Assembly: GCA_039197765.1 (NCBI GenBank)
Contig: JBCCTX010000004.1
Span: 1-64,000, forward strand
Reading direction: 5' to 3'
DNA length: 64,000 nt
Origin: JBCCTX01 sp039197765
Lineage (GTDB): Bacteria > Bacteroidota > Bacteroidia > J057
Part shown: positions 53,044 to 63,024 of the stretch, piece after piece
Numbering within the stretch: the stretch's first letter is position 1
How the letters are laid out: every line of letters begins with the position of its first letter
Made by a program: the position numbers and the translations under genes
The notes under the pieces: model-generated
Database searches by the model: none
Seen by the model: only the letters and a program-made list of their open reading frames with translations
What the model was told of the DNA's origin: nothing

Positions 53044-54639
53044 ATGTTTACACAAACACTAAGGAAAATTTTCACCTTTGTATGGCTACTTGCTGGTACA
53101 ATAGGTGTTGAGGGCCAAAGTATGGAGTCTTCTTTCCCATGGCCCAAGGGTAAAAGAATGGCCTTAAGCCTGAGTTTTGACGATGCTAGGCTATCAAACG
53201 TAGATGTCGGGCTCCCCCTATTCAAAGAGTTGGAAACCCAGGTAACCTTTTATGTAAATCCCGAACCGATGAAGGACCGAATGGAAGGCTGGAAGCAGGC
53301 TATTCTGGATGGACACGAAATCGGAAATCATAGTGTGATTCACCCTTGTTCCGGGAATTTTACCTGGGCCCGAGGAAAGGCATTAGACGGTTATTCCCTA
53401 GCTACCATGAAACAAGAATTGGATCAGGCCAGCCAACAAATTGAAGAAATGTTGGGGATATCTCCCGTATCCTATGCTTATCCCTGTGGCCAAATGTACG
53501 TGGGAAGAGGAAAAGAAACCCGAAGTTATGTTCCGATTGTGGCAGAACTATTCGAATCTGGCAGGGGATGGATGAACGAGGTTCCTAATGACCCCTCTTA
53601 TGTGGATTTCGCCCAACTACAGGGAATCAAAATGGATGGTAAAGATTTTGAAACTGAGATTAAACCCATTCTGAACAATGCTCAAAAAACGGGGGGATGG
53701 GTAGTCTTGGCAGGACACGAAATTGGAGAAGGGGGATTCCAAACTACTCGTACCCAAATGCTGAAGGAATTAATTGCCTATGCAAAAAACCCCGAAAATG
53801 GGATTTGGATCGCCCCTGTTGGGACAATTGCCGCTTTTGTACAGGAAAAAAGAAACGATTGGCAAAACCAACTTCGCGAATCTCTTCGTTTTGCTACTAC
53901 CTTTGATAAAGGCTGGAAAGCAGATTTCGCCATAGGAGATTCCAGTCTGTACCTCGCACCTGAGATTCAAAAAGTTGAGGAAGGCGATACTATCGCGGGT
54001 AGAAGGATCGCCCAAAACCAGGGGCGATTTGGCAATGCCTTGGCCTTTGACCAAAAGGCTGGACCAAGGTTATTTTTCAAGGCGGATAAAAATATGGGGT
54101 ATTCCCTTGAAGATTGGGAGGGAACCATTTCCCTTTGGTTGAGCTTAGACCCAGAAAAGGAGCTCGAACCCGGCTATACAGATCCTATACAAATATCCGA
54201 TGTAAGCTATGAAGATGCAGCCCTATGGGTAGATTTTACAGATAAAAATCCACGAGACTTTCGAATGGGGGTTTTAGGAGATAAAGTTGCCTGGAATCCC
54301 AAGGGGCTCGGGCCAGATGACAATCCCGACTTTGCTAGAAGATTGGTTGTGGCTCAAAATCGCCCTTTTGCAAAAGGGGGATGGACTCATATCTGCATTA
54401 CCTTCTCTGGCTTAAATACAGAAGATGGAAAAGCCCAACTATATGTAAACGGACTCCTTCAGGGCGAAACTCGAGTTTCTGACCCCTTCACCTGGGAAGA
54501 AGAAAAGGCGATTATGTTTATCGGTCTAAACTACGTGGGACTGATCGATGAAATTGCGGTCTTCGGAAAGGCCCATCCTCCTGAAGTTATACAAAATTTA
54601 TACTTGCTTTCCGGAGGATTGAAATCTCTGGTCGAATAA
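53044..54639 (+). CDS. CE4 polysaccharide deacetylase fused to a LamG-like domain
   Basis: The ATG at 53044 gives a signal-like start (MFTQTLRKIFTFVWLLAGTIGVEGQ); the product is 531 aa. The NodB/CE4 domain (about 35-270) has SFDDA with Asp46 and Asp47, and the metal-binding H-x-x-x-H in GHEIGNHSVIHP. The C-terminal about 220 residues form a laminin-G/concanavalin-like beta-sandwich (TISLWLSLDPEK, WTHICITFSG, AQLYVNGLLQGE, GLIDEIAVFGKAHPPEVI). It would remove N- or O-acetyl groups from a polysaccharide while the LamG part binds it. It is divergent from the propeller gene and stands alone on the plus strand. Confidence 0.88.
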   Translation: MFTQTLRKIFTFVWLLAGTIGVEGQSMESSFPWPKGKRMALSLSFDDARLSNVDVGLPLFKELETQVTFYVNPEPMKDRMEGWKQAILDGHEIGNHSVIHPCSGNFTWARGKALDGYSLATMKQELDQASQQIEEMLGISPVSYAYPCGQMYVGRGKETRSYVPIVAELFESGRGWMNEVPNDPSYVDFAQLQGIKMDGKDFETEIKPILNNAQKTGGWVVLAGHEIGEGGFQTTRTQMLKELIAYAKNPENGIWIAPVGTIAAFVQEKRNDWQNQLRESLRFATTFDKGWKADFAIGDSSLYLAPEIQKVEEGDTIAGRRIAQNQGRFGNALAFDQKAGPRLFFKADKNMGYSLEDWEGTISLWLSLDPEKELEPGYTDPIQISDVSYEDAALWVDFTDKNPRDFRMGVLGDKVAWNPKGLGPDDNPDFARRLVVAQNRPFAKGGWTHICITFSGLNTEDGKAQLYVNGLLQGETRVSDPFTWEEEKAIMFIGLNYVGLIDEIAVFGKAHPPEVIQNLYLLSGGLKSLVE

Positions 54640-54793
54640 AACGTTCTTATCAATGAATTCTTAAGAAAAATTATCCATTTTAACCTTTAAATAGTAAATT
54701 CCAGCCGTCTGATTAACTTAATCTGCTTTTTTGCACAAATCGAATATCAATTTTTATGCTTGCAGAAACAATCAGACGCTTACTTGTATACCT

Positions 54794-56443
54794 ATGTCTA
54801 CCTTTTCTACTAATCTAATCCAAATCCTTCGCAACGTAAAGCCCTATTCCTTCAGGTCCCCGATTTTGGCCATATTGGGAATATTTGGCCTAGGGGTAAC
54901 GTCTGTTTATTCCCAATCAGAGCTCGAAGTACCATCATACAATCCTGCAGACCAGGAAAGTCCTTGCGATATGCCTTTATTTCGCCCCATTGAGGATTCT
55001 ATCCCTAAGCTCATCCTCAATTTAGGAGCTTCCCCCCAATTTGATTTACTAAGGAGTCTCGATGATCCTGAAACTATGCTCAATCGCATAAAAGGATATG
55101 AAAGTAGGGGAACAAAGGCCGACGTGGAAGAGTTGAATAACCTCCTGAAATGCATTGGTTATACAAATGGAATCACGGATGAAAGGCTTACTGAGGCCTC
55201 GCTAGCAAAGCAACGTTTCTACCGTGGTACGATGGGTATGCTAGGAAACAACCGGCATGAGTATGAATTTTCCCTCATTTCTAACGACGCAAATAAGGGA
55301 GTCATTGAGGCATGGAAGATAATGGGTATGGATACAACTGATTATTTCTTCATTATGTCTGATTGTGGAAATGCCTTCTTTCCAGGCATTCTCGATAGCC
55401 CCCAAGCAGGAAGATTCCCACGCCCTTTTGGAGGTCCTATCCCTCCACCCGTAGAACCTTGTCCAGAATGTGACAAGGACCAAATCCTTACCCTTCAGCG
55501 AACAGATTACTTTGAACTGGCAGATGAGGAGACCCTTCGCGATACTATGACTTTGCCCATTTATGCGAATACGGAATGCTGTAGAGGAAAAAGTGAATCT
55601 CTTACGATTTTAGATTCAGCTATCTATATCGTGGATTTGAAAGGGGAAACCTATATGAGAGATACGATTACAACAAGGCTCTCAGGTGTTCAAAATGAAG
55701 CTTGTGAAGATTCCTTCTTCCAAGATTTAGGAAATGGACCTTTACATCAAATGAGTTCCCAGATAAACCTTTCGGCTACCCCTGTCCAAACGGGAGGCTT
55801 AGTCTTGCCAGGGCTCTCTGTAATTACCTATAATGACAATATCCTGCGCTTTTCTGTAGGAACAGAATTTGGGGAAGATGCCCTAGATGAACGCAATCCC
55901 GTTACGAATGAAATCGAGCGCAACTCTACCTTGCGGCCCATGTACTCCTTTGCTATTGGATTGGAAAAATACATAGGGAATTGCTTTTATATCGCCATCG
56001 ATGGGCTATATGGACGAAAAGAGATCGACGACGTAATTTTCGGCCCTCGAAGAACCGACTCACTGAATATCCCTTCTCCTTTGGAATACTTAGGGTTAAG
56101 CCCTACCCTACTTTACGACATAAAGAACTGTGGAAATGGACTAAAAATTGGATTAGGCCCTCATATCCTTCTGGGGACAAATACTGCAGATGGCTTTTCT
56201 GAAGCCGACTTTTCATACAGTGCCCTTGGAGTACATGGGGAAGTTGCCTACCCTATTACCCAACGGATAGAACTTTTCGGGCAAATTGGGTTCAACAACC
56301 ACAAGTACAGAAATTTCAACACCCGGGCTATGGAAGGACGTATAGGCGCTAAATACATCTTCTCCCCTAACCGTAAGGGATTGAAGGAGGCACGCAATCC
56401 TCAAGTCATAGAATTCTTAGAACAGAATTCGGATAGTAATTAG
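54794..56443 (+). CDS. Hypothetical exported protein with C-terminal beta-barrel-like region
   Basis: The ATG at 54794 is preferred to the TTG at 54731; the product is 549 aa. A signal peptide of unusual length is present (hydrophobic core SPILAILGIFGLGVTSVYSQ at about residues 23-42). The first about 220 residues are Cys-rich in parts (CPECDK, ECCRGKS). From about residue 320 the pattern is amphipathic strands with aromatics (LRFSVGTEFGEDA, PMYSFAIGLEKYIGNCFYIAIDGLYG, HGEVAYPITQRIELFGQIGFNNH, GRIGAKYIFS), consistent with an outer-membrane barrel. No family is recognised. It is 56 bp upstream of the STN-type TonB receptor and probably belongs to the same unit. Confidence 0.7.
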   Translation: MSTFSTNLIQILRNVKPYSFRSPILAILGIFGLGVTSVYSQSELEVPSYNPADQESPCDMPLFRPIEDSIPKLILNLGASPQFDLLRSLDDPETMLNRIKGYESRGTKADVEELNNLLKCIGYTNGITDERLTEASLAKQRFYRGTMGMLGNNRHEYEFSLISNDANKGVIEAWKIMGMDTTDYFFIMSDCGNAFFPGILDSPQAGRFPRPFGGPIPPPVEPCPECDKDQILTLQRTDYFELADEETLRDTMTLPIYANTECCRGKSESLTILDSAIYIVDLKGETYMRDTITTRLSGVQNEACEDSFFQDLGNGPLHQMSSQINLSATPVQTGGLVLPGLSVITYNDNILRFSVGTEFGEDALDERNPVTNEIERNSTLRPMYSFAIGLEKYIGNCFYIAIDGLYGRKEIDDVIFGPRRTDSLNIPSPLEYLGLSPTLLYDIKNCGNGLKIGLGPHILLGTNTADGFSEADFSYSALGVHGEVAYPITQRIELFGQIGFNNHKYRNFNTRAMEGRIGAKYIFSPNRKGLKEARNPQVIEFLEQNSDSN

Positions 56444-56499
56444 GATTTTTTTTACCACAAGAAAGGAGTAATTTACTTGCTAACTGATGTTTCTCTTAC

Positions 56500-59244
56500 A
56501 TGAAACACAAACTACTGCTAGTTCTGTTATTCCTTTCCACGATGGTGGGGGTAGGTCAAACTCCCATTCAAGGAGAATTTGGTGCATTGACTCTTCCTGA
56601 ATTTCGCAAGAAGCTTCAAAAAGAATATGGGATCGAGCTATTTTATGACCCGGTGTGGGGGGATAGCTTGAGCCTTAAGGGAGAGGAATCCTTTTCTTCT
56701 TTAGAAGGTTTTCTCAGCGCATTTTGTAACCAAAATGGCCTTTCCTTTTTTCAACAAGGGAAAGACGTAATCTTTACTCAAGGTCAAGCCCTCAATCCTA
56801 AGTTGCCTCAAGGGTTCTGGGAAAGTCCAATTCCCCAAGAATCTGAAAGGACTGGAGAATTTAGCTACCTGAATGCGGAATCCCCTAAAGAATCTATCCT
56901 TGCAAATCCCGAGAACCAAGTGTATTCCATCGGCTCCTTTTCCGCATCAACAGCACCCAGTGTAGCTGGGTACGTTCGAGACAGTCGCACAGGAGAGGCA
57001 TTAGTGGGCGCCTCTGTATTTATCCAATCCCCCCCAACAGGGACCCTAACAGATAATTTTGGCTATTATGTTCTCAATCTACCTAGAGGAGCGCACGAGT
57101 TGATTTACACGTATGTAGGAAAGAAGGAAGCTCGAAGAAATATTGACCTTCAAGGCGAAGGCCAATTGGACGTAGAGCTAGAAGAAGAAATCTTATCCCT
57201 TGGAGAGGTCGTCATCTCAGGAGAAAAGAGCCAAATAGAATCTGTCCAGACGGGTGCTGTAAAACTAAATCTGGGAGAAATCAACACCATTCCCACCGTA
57301 TTGGGGGAAGCAGATATCATGAAAATCAGCCTCAACCTACCGGGCGTCCAAACCGTGGGGGAGGGCGCATCAGGCTTCCATGTACGTGGGGGAACAAATG
57401 ACCAGAACCTTATCCTACTCAATGGCATCTCGGTTTACAACCCCAATCACCTATTTGGATTTTTCTCTGCCTTCAATCCAAACGTAATCAAGTATGCAGA
57501 GCTTTTCAAAAGTGGAATCAAGGCCCAATACGGAGGACGAGCCTCTTCTGTATTTGACATCGCCATTCGAGAGGGGAACCGCAATAAACTCATTGCAAAA
57601 GGTGGAATAAGTCCTATAACGGGAAAAGTGAGTTTGGAAGGACCTATTCCAGGAAATAAGGGTTCCTTCATTGTTGGCCTCCGCAGTACCTATGCAAACT
57701 GGCTATTAGAAGCCCTGGAAGATCCGCGGCTGCGCAATAGCAAAGCCTACTTTGGGGATGTGATCGGAAATCTTACCTTACCCCTTAATGAAAAAAATAA
57801 CATCAGCATCTCTGGGTATTACAGCCGAGATCGCTTTCGGCTGGATAACGACACCCTCTATCGCTATGCCAATGCAAATGCTTCCCTGAAATGGCGCAGG
57901 TCCTTTTCCAATACTTTTTCGGGCTTGCTTACCTTGGGATATACGCACTATTCCTTCTCCATGGATAGCGAGCGCACCCCCTCGAATGCGTTTTCTCTGG
58001 ACTATGGAATCAATCAATCCCAGGCAAAGCTGGACTTTGATTGGTATCCCTCCTCAAAGCATCACCTACAATTTGGCCTGCAATCTTCTTTGTACGACCT
58101 TAAACCAGGAGAACTTCTCCCTACCCAGGAACTATCTGGAATACGCCCCCAAATCCTCAATTCAGAGCGAGGGATTGAATCCGCTGTGTATGTAGGAGAC
58201 GAATTTACCCTTTCGTCTCGCCTAAGCATTTACACAGGAATTCGCCTAACTCATTTTACTATGCTTGGACCCGGAGAGGTTTTCCTATATGCACCTGACG
58301 TTCCCCGAGAAAGTAGCTTCATAGTCGATACCCTTTCCTTTGCTTCTGGGCAAAACATAAAAACCTACTGGGGACCTGAACTACATTTTACCTCGCGGTA
58401 TAAGCTAAGTAGTCAACTCTCGGCTAAGGTCAGCATAGATCGATCCCAGCAATTCGTCCACATGCTTACAAACACGATTGCTGTATCTCCTACCGACTCC
58501 TGGCGCCTAAGTAATACCTACCTCTCCCCCCAAATTAGCGATCAAGTAGCTTTGGGGCTCTATAAAGAATTCACTGAGTCGGGGCTTGAAGTTTCTTTAG
58601 AAGGGTATTTTAAGAATCTCCAAAATATCTTAGAGTACAAAGATGGAGCAGATTTGCTGGTAAATGAGACGTTGGAGGCAGATGTAGTAGGGGCAGAAGG
58701 GAGGGCATTTGGAATAGAATTCTTATTGAAAAAGAAAACCGGGCAGCTCAATGGATGGATCAGCTATACGTTCTCGAGGACTCGTCTACGAGCAGATAGT
58801 CCTTTCCCAGAAGAGCGCATCAATGAAGGAGACTGGTACTCCGCCAACTACGACATTCCCCATAATGTAGCCGTAATCTCCAACTATAAGGTCAACCGAA
58901 GGGTAAATTTCTCGCTGAACCTGGCCTATCGTACAGGAAGACCTACTACTGTCCCGATCACCCAGTACCAATTCCGGGGAAATCAACTAGCCTATTTCTC
59001 CCAGCGAAACGAATTTCGAGTACCCGATTATTTCCGAGCAGATGTGGCTATCAATATTGAAGGAAACCACAAAGTAGATAAATTGGGACATAGTTCCTGG
59101 TCATTCTCTATTTACAACCTTACAGGAAGGAACAATGCATACTCTGTATTTTCCCGCTTTCAAGAAGGGAGGGTTCAGACGTTTCAACTCTCTGTCTTCG
59201 CCCGTCCTGTGCTTTCGCTCACTTATAATTTTGAACTGCGATGA
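56500..59244 (+). CDS. TonB-dependent receptor with STN and CarboxypepD_reg domains
   Basis: This 914-aa protein has a signal peptide (1-19, ending VGVGQ). An STN (secretin/TonB short N-terminal) domain is at about 25-95 (LTLPEFRKKLQKEYGIELFYDP), then a carboxypeptidase-regulatory-like domain (about 153-230, VAGYVRDSRTGEALVGASVF) and plug (about 245-350, LNLPGVQTVGEGASGFHVRGG, DQNLILLNGISVYNPN, YGGRASSVFDI). The barrel runs to the end. STN domains usually contact an anti-sigma factor or another envelope partner, but no FecI/FecR genes are seen in the window. The DUF4249 gene overlaps its stop by ATGA. Confidence 0.95.
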   Translation: MKHKLLLVLLFLSTMVGVGQTPIQGEFGALTLPEFRKKLQKEYGIELFYDPVWGDSLSLKGEESFSSLEGFLSAFCNQNGLSFFQQGKDVIFTQGQALNPKLPQGFWESPIPQESERTGEFSYLNAESPKESILANPENQVYSIGSFSASTAPSVAGYVRDSRTGEALVGASVFIQSPPTGTLTDNFGYYVLNLPRGAHELIYTYVGKKEARRNIDLQGEGQLDVELEEEILSLGEVVISGEKSQIESVQTGAVKLNLGEINTIPTVLGEADIMKISLNLPGVQTVGEGASGFHVRGGTNDQNLILLNGISVYNPNHLFGFFSAFNPNVIKYAELFKSGIKAQYGGRASSVFDIAIREGNRNKLIAKGGISPITGKVSLEGPIPGNKGSFIVGLRSTYANWLLEALEDPRLRNSKAYFGDVIGNLTLPLNEKNNISISGYYSRDRFRLDNDTLYRYANANASLKWRRSFSNTFSGLLTLGYTHYSFSMDSERTPSNAFSLDYGINQSQAKLDFDWYPSSKHHLQFGLQSSLYDLKPGELLPTQELSGIRPQILNSERGIESAVYVGDEFTLSSRLSIYTGIRLTHFTMLGPGEVFLYAPDVPRESSFIVDTLSFASGQNIKTYWGPELHFTSRYKLSSQLSAKVSIDRSQQFVHMLTNTIAVSPTDSWRLSNTYLSPQISDQVALGLYKEFTESGLEVSLEGYFKNLQNILEYKDGADLLVNETLEADVVGAEGRAFGIEFLLKKKTGQLNGWISYTFSRTRLRADSPFPEERINEGDWYSANYDIPHNVAVISNYKVNRRVNFSLNLAYRTGRPTTVPITQYQFRGNQLAYFSQRNEFRVPDYFRADVAINIEGNHKVDKLGHSSWSFSIYNLTGRNNAYSVFSRFQEGRVQTFQLSVFARPVLSLTYNFELR

Positions 59245-60443
59245 AACCTGTTACCCACATACGGACCTTCGTAGGCGTGTACGGAATCTTACTGAGCTTA
59301 TTCGCCTGTGTAGACCCTATTGATCTGGATATTCCTGAAATTAATTCCTTCTTGGTGGTAGATGGTTTGATAACGGACCTGCCAGGTCCCTATGAAGTAA
59401 AACTCTCTTTAAGTGGTCCTTTGAGTAGTAATGATTTTATCCAAGTTGAAGGGGCAGAAGTCCGAATTGAAGAAGAAAACGGAGTGGTCGAAATCCTGAC
59501 GGAGGAGGCCACAGGCCTTTATCGAACTTCTGAAACCGGAATCAGAGGGAGGGCAGGAAATCGATATAAATTGTACATCCGACTTCCAGAGGGTCAGCAA
59601 TATACCACCGACTGGCAACTGCTGAAAGCTGCCCCTCCAATAGAGGAAGTATATTATCAGTTCGAACGCAGAGATCGGCCGGATGGCAGACTGGAAAGGG
59701 GGACACAAATCTATTTGAGTACTGTAGATCCACAAGCACAAACACAATTCTATAGATGGGAATGGGAAGCTACCTGGCTACACGTTGCCCCCTTTTCCTC
59801 AGGGTTAAAATTTCTGGGAAATGATGAAGCAGAGTTTGTGGGCTCTAACACCGTATGTTATAACACCACCCTCAGCTCAAACATAAATATCGGATCCTCA
59901 CTAGGCAATACAAATGACCAAATTTCTGATTTCCCTCTCCTCTTTGTCTCTACTTTCGGTATGGAACTCATGTTCCGCTACAGCATTCTAGTGAAGCAAT
60001 ATGCTTTGACAGAGGAGGAATATTTTTTCTGGACAAACTTGGAAGAGGCCAATGAAAATTCTGGGAGCCTTTTTGATCGTCAGCCCCAATCGAATACAGG
60101 GAATGTATTTCGCATGGAAAATGATGCCGAACCCGTTCTAGGATATTTTAGTGCTTCAGGTGTATCTGAAAAACGCTTATTCATTGACCGAACGGAGCTT
60201 CCTCGTGATGTAAATGTAGGACTGGCCTATACCAATGACTGTTTTACCCGAGCAGATACGCTAACAAAGGAACGAGAGACAGACCAAGATGTATTCAATG
60301 CAATCTTAAGCGGAAGAAAATTTTACGACTTTATACGAGATGCTAATCTAGGGATTTTGGGCTGGGTGTTGGTTCCCTGTGAGTGCTATGACTGTAAGGA
60401 GTTAGGAGGAACTACAGAAATACCCGACTTCTGGCCGCAATAA
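59241..60443 (+). CDS. DUF4249 lipoprotein partnered with the STN-type TonB receptor
   Basis: This 400-aa protein has a lipobox (LLSLFAC, Cys about 22) followed by V-D-P-I-D-L-D-I-P and SFLVVDGLITDLPGPYEVKLS, the standard DUF4249 opening. The C-terminal part is Cys-containing (VPCECYDCKELGG), which the smaller paralogue at 4616 lacks. Its start overlaps the receptor stop (ATGA), showing translational coupling. It is likely a surface lid or partner of the receptor; the ligand is unknown. Confidence 0.88.
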   Translation: MKPVTHIRTFVGVYGILLSLFACVDPIDLDIPEINSFLVVDGLITDLPGPYEVKLSLSGPLSSNDFIQVEGAEVRIEEENGVVEILTEEATGLYRTSETGIRGRAGNRYKLYIRLPEGQQYTTDWQLLKAAPPIEEVYYQFERRDRPDGRLERGTQIYLSTVDPQAQTQFYRWEWEATWLHVAPFSSGLKFLGNDEAEFVGSNTVCYNTTLSSNINIGSSLGNTNDQISDFPLLFVSTFGMELMFRYSILVKQYALTEEEYFFWTNLEEANENSGSLFDRQPQSNTGNVFRMENDAEPVLGYFSASGVSEKRLFIDRTELPRDVNVGLAYTNDCFTRADTLTKERETDQDVFNAILSGRKFYDFIRDANLGILGWVLVPCECYDCKELGGTTEIPDFWPQ

Positions 60444-60506
60444 GACAAAGAACCCCAATAAATTTGGCATTTCTAAAACCCAACCCAATACAAATAGAAT
60501 ATATAC

Positions 60507-62258
60507 GTGAAAAAGTTCTACTTTCGAATATTATTCTTACTCATCATGGGCATTGTATTGAACTTTTGCCCACTTGCCAGCTATTCACAGGCTTCGTCTT
60601 CTCCTCCTGAAAGAATTTTTGTCCATACAGATAAATCTCTTTATGTCATTGGGGAAACACTCTGGTTTTCCATCTATGTCATACATGCACAGTCTTTCCG
60701 TCCCTCCGACTTTAGCAAAGTAGCTTATTTTGAACTGTTAGATGGCGAATCCAAGCCTATTTTGCAGGAAAAGATTGGGATTTATTCTGGAAGAGGCCAG
60801 GGGCAAGTATTTATCTCACCTGAGATTCCCTCTGGAGTGTATTACTTACGCTCCTACACTGCCCAAATGAAAAATCAGGGGCCTAATAGTTTTTTCGAGC
60901 AAGCCATATCTATTGCAAATCCCAATTCCCCTCCTCAGGTTCAGGTCTCTTCCAACAATGAGTCTCCCTCTTCTCAAAATAGACCTCCTACTAGCGCAAC
61001 TGAGCTGCTACAACTTGAACTTCCCACAAATTCCTTCTCAAGGCGAGAGAAAGTCCCATTTACACTCACCCAATCTGGTAAAAATGGGGAGCAAGAAACT
61101 ATCTCTTTATCTGTTTCCATTTATCAAGTGGATTCAACTCTATATTTTCCCAGAAAGCATATAACGACCTTTTCCTCTCCAGATAAAGACTCCTCAATAC
61201 CTTCCTCCTCCTACCCTCCTGAGAATTTCACCCAAGTACTCCGGGGAAAAATTGGTCCAGTACCCGATACAACTCCTGTTTTTCTGAGTTTTCCCGGTAA
61301 AGCTGCAGAAATCTACGAAGTCTCACTGCAAAAGACGGGAGAATTTTCCTTACCTCTCTCCCCAAAGGTCGCATCTAATGATATGGTTTTTTGGTCTCCG
61401 GTAGATGACCTTAGCGAAACGCCCATTGAAATCTATTCTCCTTACAGCCAGGAATCCCTCCTTATGTCCCCAATAACCTTTCCAGATTCCTCCTGGCGGA
61501 AATTAATGGAAGCCTACTTATACCATGCACAAATTGGAAACTTATACCTACCTCAAAGCCAAATCAGAGGAGCACCAAGCAAAGAAGTACCCTATCAATT
61601 GCCTTTCTATGGCGTCCCCAGGTACGCCTACCGATTGGATGAATATACCCGCTTTCCCAAGTTAGAAGAAGTTTTCCTCGAATACATTCGATTTGGGTTG
61701 AAGCGAAAAATTGGAAACAAACGCTATATTTTCCTTTGGGATGAATACGTCAATGCCGCTTCCATGGGTAATTCTATCCCTTTCAGCCAACCTGCTCTCT
61801 CCATGATCGATGGAATCCCGGTCAAGGATCCAGAATTCATTTGGGATTTTGACGTGCTCAAGGTAGAACAAATTGACCTGGTCACGAAGCTATTCCTGCT
61901 AGGAGACTATCCTTTTTTCGGGATTGCCAATTTTATTACTTACGATCACAATTTTGGAGGGGAAAGTCTACCAAACTATGTGGTACGTAAATCCTGGCAG
62001 GGCCTACTCCCTGCTAAGGAATTCTACTCCCCAGAATATGAAGAAGCAAACCCAAACCGAGGGGCTACCCCTGATTTCCGAAACACCCTGTATTGGGAGC
62101 CCTTACTCAATATGAATCAAGCTCAAGAGGAAATTTCCTTCTGGACATCTGATGCGGAAGGAATGTATAAAATTGAAGTTAATGGGCTCACGAGCGAAGG
62201 AATTCCTGTTTATATTGAAGAATATTTTACCGTGACATCCAGTAGAACCTATGAATAA
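60507..62258 (+). CDS. MG2 (macroglobulin)-like surface protein, unknown function
   Basis: This 583-aa protein uses a GTG start at 60507, which gives a normal signal peptide (ILFLLIMGIVLNFCPLASYSQ). The next segment, PPERIFVHTDKSLYVIGETLWFSIYV, with PSGVYYLRSYTAQMKNQG, is the MG2-like domain pattern found in large Bacteroidota proteins near TonB receptors. The middle has several Ser/Pro-rich linkers. A short diverged plug-like segment (NAASMGNSIPFSQPALSMIDGIPV, about 411-434) resembles TonB plug signatures, as often occurs in this group. No enzyme motif is present. It follows the DUF4249 gene by 63 bp and overlaps the next gene by 8 bp. Confidence 0.8.
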   Translation: MKKFYFRILFLLIMGIVLNFCPLASYSQASSSPPERIFVHTDKSLYVIGETLWFSIYVIHAQSFRPSDFSKVAYFELLDGESKPILQEKIGIYSGRGQGQVFISPEIPSGVYYLRSYTAQMKNQGPNSFFEQAISIANPNSPPQVQVSSNNESPSSQNRPPTSATELLQLELPTNSFSRREKVPFTLTQSGKNGEQETISLSVSIYQVDSTLYFPRKHITTFSSPDKDSSIPSSSYPPENFTQVLRGKIGPVPDTTPVFLSFPGKAAEIYEVSLQKTGEFSLPLSPKVASNDMVFWSPVDDLSETPIEIYSPYSQESLLMSPITFPDSSWRKLMEAYLYHAQIGNLYLPQSQIRGAPSKEVPYQLPFYGVPRYAYRLDEYTRFPKLEEVFLEYIRFGLKRKIGNKRYIFLWDEYVNAASMGNSIPFSQPALSMIDGIPVKDPEFIWDFDVLKVEQIDLVTKLFLLGDYPFFGIANFITYDHNFGGESLPNYVVRKSWQGLLPAKEFYSPEYEEANPNRGATPDFRNTLYWEPLLNMNQAQEEISFWTSDAEGMYKIEVNGLTSEGIPVYIEEYFTVTSSRTYE

Positions 62259-62991
62259 GTTCGTATACTTTCCCAATTTATTCGAATTACAAAGGTACCA
62301 GCAAGCCTTCTTTTTCCTTATTTTATGGGTAGGTTGCTCGGTTTCCTATGGTCAAGACGCTGCCAGTAATGTACAGATGGCGATACTGGAAAAAGGAAAG
62401 ATTTACGGATATGTATACCCAAGGGTGCGGGGAGAATATCTTTTGAAGAGTAAGCCAGATGCTGGTAAATTGACTTATGAAGACCTTCCTTTCGTAGGAC
62501 TTACCCTCACCTATGACATGTATAACGACTTAGTTTTCTTAGCTTCTATCGGAAAGAGGGGAAACCGGTACCTGATCCTCAATTCACACAAGTTAACAGA
62601 ATTCTGGATCGACGATAGGCACTTTTATAACCTTGCGGAAAGCCGAGATTCCCTACGAATGCCTCCTGGATACTACCAGTTGGTATATAAAAAGGATCAA
62701 ACGAAAATTTGGAAAAAATGGTGTATAAAAAGGAATCGCTATGCCTCCAGTATTGCATCCGCAGATGGCGGGCAGAAACCTTTTAAGTTTGTTCCAGTCC
62801 ATAGGTATTATTTGGTGAGGGAAGAAGGCATCGCAGAAATCAACAAGAAAAAGGAGCTTCTTATAGCGTTAGGAGAGGAATCTAGGGTAAAGCCCTTTTT
62901 AAAATCTAATCGAATCAAGCTAAAAAACCCACAGAGTGACGTGTATTCAAAAGAACTTGTCAAGGTTATGGATTTTCACTTAAATCCTTAA
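62251..62991 (+). CDS. Exported hypothetical protein, unknown function
   Basis: This 246-aa protein has a hydrophobic signal (residues about 15-34, ending VSYGQ) after a 14-residue lead. The mature part is basic toward the end, rich in Lys and aromatic residues (YGYVYPRVRGEYLLKSK, IWKKWCIKRNRYAS, VHRYYLVREEG). I recognise no family. It overlaps the MG2-like gene by 8 bp, so the two are translationally coupled and probably act together. It is the last gene of the plus-strand unit and converges on the cytochrome peroxidase remnant. Confidence 0.7.
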   Translation: MNKFVYFPNLFELQRYQQAFFFLILWVGCSVSYGQDAASNVQMAILEKGKIYGYVYPRVRGEYLLKSKPDAGKLTYEDLPFVGLTLTYDMYNDLVFLASIGKRGNRYLILNSHKLTEFWIDDRHFYNLAESRDSLRMPPGYYQLVYKKDQTKIWKKWCIKRNRYASSIASADGGQKPFKFVPVHRYYLVREEGIAEINKKKELLIALGEESRVKPFLKSNRIKLKNPQSDVYSKELVKVMDFHLNP

Positions 62992-63024
62992 GGAATACCT
63001 ATTGGCGCTGATAGATGCCTCATT

